IMG/VR virus record: IMGVR_UViG_3300017917_003565
Coordinates: 48,192 to 112,191 of that record
Length of the DNA: 64,000 bases
Reading direction: 5' to 3' (one strand)
Source of the DNA: a virus
Within the stretch, counting starts at the first letter, position 1. Every line of letters starts with the position of its first letter. The translations under genes were made by a program, and so were the position numbers. This document shows positions 62,769 through 64,000 of this stretch, piece by piece. A model generated the notes under the pieces. That model saw only the letters and a list, made by a program, of their open reading frames with translations, did no database searches and was not told the DNA's origin.

Positions 62769-63869
62769 TCAAAGGCTGGGCAAAGCATCATAGTCAATCT
62801 TGTCACTCATGACACCGATCACATAGTTAGTTGATTCATTTTCCTGCAAAGCAGTCTGCTTGTTTGACGTGTTGACATGTTTGTTAAACCAAGGAATAGG
62901 CGTGGTCTTGGGCGCCGGCGATTGATACTTGACTCCAATCTCTTTGAGAGCATTAACCGCGGTATAATCCACAAAGTCGCGCAAGATATTGGCGTTGAGA
63001 CCAATCACCGGACCTTTCTTAAACAGGTAATCGGCCCAGGTCTTTTCTTCACGGATCACATCTTCGTACATGGCATACACTTCGGCTTCACATTCCACAC
63101 GAGCACGAGCGAATCTTGGATCCTCTTTGACCACTTGATTGATCATCCATGCAGTCCAGTCCTTGTGTAAGATTTCGTCTTGCAAGATAAGTTGGATGAT
63201 GTTGCCATTGCCGATGAATATGCGATTCTCAACCATGGCCAACGATGTGGCAAAGCTAACCATGAAGCGGAAGGCTTCCAACCCGTAGCTGGCGTTGAGT
63301 GCCAGCCAAATGGCTTTGACATGTTCGTATTCGTCAAACTTTTCTTGCAGTTCTTTACGGCAGTTGATCATGTGCAAACGATCGTAATAACGTCCAATGC
63401 TGGATGCCATGCTCACGATCTCCTCTGTGTCGTGGATCTTGTTAAACTCTTCTTTGGGCACGTTGTAGATGTTACGGATAATGTGTGAATAGCTACGACT
63501 GTGGATGTTGGTTTCAAAAAATCCCCAGTTGTACATGAGTGCTTCTAATTCAGGAATACTCACCACAGGAGTGAATACCTGTGTGGGTCCACGTCCTTGC
63601 AGGCTGTCCAAGGCTGTTTGGCGCAACAGGTTAGAAGTAAAGATATGACGCACCGTGTCCGACGCTTCTTTGAAGTCTGCGGCATCTTTGGTTAGACTAA
63701 TCTCTTCTGGGACCCAGAAGAATCCGCGTGCCTCTTGTTCAAACTTGGCCACTTTGTTGTATTTGACTTCTTCAAATCGTTGAATGGTCACAGGCCCAGC
63801 AGGATCCAAGAACATCTTGCGATTGAGATAATCGGTTTTTGTTTTTAAGTTGTATTGTGCTTGACTCAT
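62769..63869 (-). CDS. nrdB: Ribonucleotide reductase class Ia beta subunit
   Basis: 366 residues from MSQAQYNLKTKTDYLN. FFETNIHSRSYSHI holds a metal-binding ExxH and a Tyr for the radical; EILHKDWTAWM holds the second ExxH. C-terminal tail ...VIGVMSDKIDYDALPSL docks to NrdA. Supplies dNTPs. Follows nrdA with a short gap containing a hairpin. Confidence 0.95.
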   Translation of the reverse strand: MSQAQYNLKTKTDYLNRKMFLDPAGPVTIQRFEEVKYNKVAKFEQEARGFFWVPEEISLTKDAADFKEASDTVRHIFTSNLLRQTALDSLQGRGPTQVFTPVVSIPELEALMYNWGFFETNIHSRSYSHIIRNIYNVPKEEFNKIHDTEEIVSMASSIGRYYDRLHMINCRKELQEKFDEYEHVKAIWLALNASYGLEAFRFMVSFATSLAMVENRIFIGNGNIIQLILQDEILHKDWTAWMINQVVKEDPRFARARVECEAEVYAMYEDVIREEKTWADYLFKKGPVIGLNANILRDFVDYTAVNALKEIGVKYQSPAPKTTPIPWFNKHVNTSNKQTALQENESTNYVIGVMSDKIDYDALPSL

Positions 63870-63884
63870 TTTAATAGTTTCCTG

Positions 63885-63904
63885 ATGCAAGTACGATCTT
63901 GCAT
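63885..63904 (-). repeat. Hairpin between nrdA and nrdB
   Basis: ATGCAAG (63904-63898), 6-nt loop, CTTGCAT (63891-63885), right after the nrdA stop. No T-run follows, so not a terminator; may stabilise or process the mRNA and set the NrdA:NrdB ratio. Confidence 0.5.
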
Positions 63905-64000
63905 TATAGTTTACATGCCTCACAGTCTTCGGCATTGTCGATATCAACTGATTCTATCTGTACTTCAACAGTTGGCGACGGTGCAGATTTGCTGCCGGCC
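63904..64000 (-). CDS. nrdA: Ribonucleotide reductase alpha subunit, 3' end only (partial)
   Basis: The last 31 codons read AGSKSAPSPTVEVQIESV.. ending CEACKL, the C-terminal Cys pair that re-reduces the active site and is itself reduced by glutaredoxin. The 5' part continues beyond the window. Confidence 0.8.
   Translation of the reverse strand, partial: AGSKSAPSPTVEVQIESVDIDNAEDCEACKL

Overview
The window is a stretch of a large tailed double-stranded DNA phage genome of T4-like (myovirus) type, not a bacterial chromosome. Evidence: a T4-type ATP-dependent DNA ligase, a PAAR tail-spike tip, large repetitive virion fibre genes, class Ia ribonucleotide reductase next to glutaredoxin, ThyX, many small proteins of kinds common in aquatic T4-like phages, near-continuous start/stop overlaps (TAATG, ATGA, GTGA), and T4-late-like TAAATA promoter motifs. 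No rRNA, tRNA, insertion sequence or CRISPR array was found. The host cannot be read directly. A phasin, near-consensus sigma70 promoters and bacterial-type ClpX/ClpP/GroEL suggest a Gram-negative, polyhydroxyalkanoate-storing proteobacterium (inference).

Layout. 0.1-4.5 kb: a four-gene minus-strand operon encoding an EcoRI-like endonuclease, a Dam-type adenine methylase, an ABC-ATPase/GNAT fusion and a PP-loop ATPase. 4.5-12.7 kb: an early region of tightly packed small proteins, with a gamma-glutamylcyclotransferase, a metallophosphoesterase and a winged-helix protein, under sigma70-like promoters. 12.9-17.8 kb: a 1384-residue repetitive fibre and a LamG-fold lectin on the plus strand. 17.7-23.8 kb: small genes, a D-Ala-D-Ala peptidase, a GIY-YIG protein, a radical SAM enzyme and ClpP. 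23.8-30.3 kb: an unknown 523-residue protein, a metalloprotease, phasin, fatty acid desaturase, UV endonuclease and a tandem duplicated pair. 30.3-36.5 kb: structural and metabolic genes (amidinotransferase, 2OG oxygenase, SpeD, DUF3445). 36.5-41.7 kb: small membrane proteins and secreted proteins, one with Cys repeats. 41.7-50.7 kb: a proteostasis block (ClpS, Hsp20, GroEL, GroES, bS21, ClpX) followed by a BAX-inhibitor-1 homologue and ThyX. 50.7-59.4 kb: microproteins, DNA ligase, lipoproteins and a second early-type cluster. 59.5-64 kb: structural genes, PAAR, glutaredoxin, methyltransferase, NrdB and the 3' end of NrdA.

Regulation can be read unusually well. Minus-strand early clusters carry promoters of the form TTGACC-N17-TATAAT. 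Late-type genes carry (A/T)TAAATA motifs. A subset of these motifs is followed at once by a perfect palindrome (hsp20, groES, clpS and several membrane-protein genes), and the hsp20 and groESL leaders are clearly copies of each other. Another subset sits 6-8 nt from the ATG, which predicts essentially leaderless late mRNAs. The most interesting systems are the restriction/modification-like operon at the left end and the dispersed but co-regulated Clp/chaperone set.
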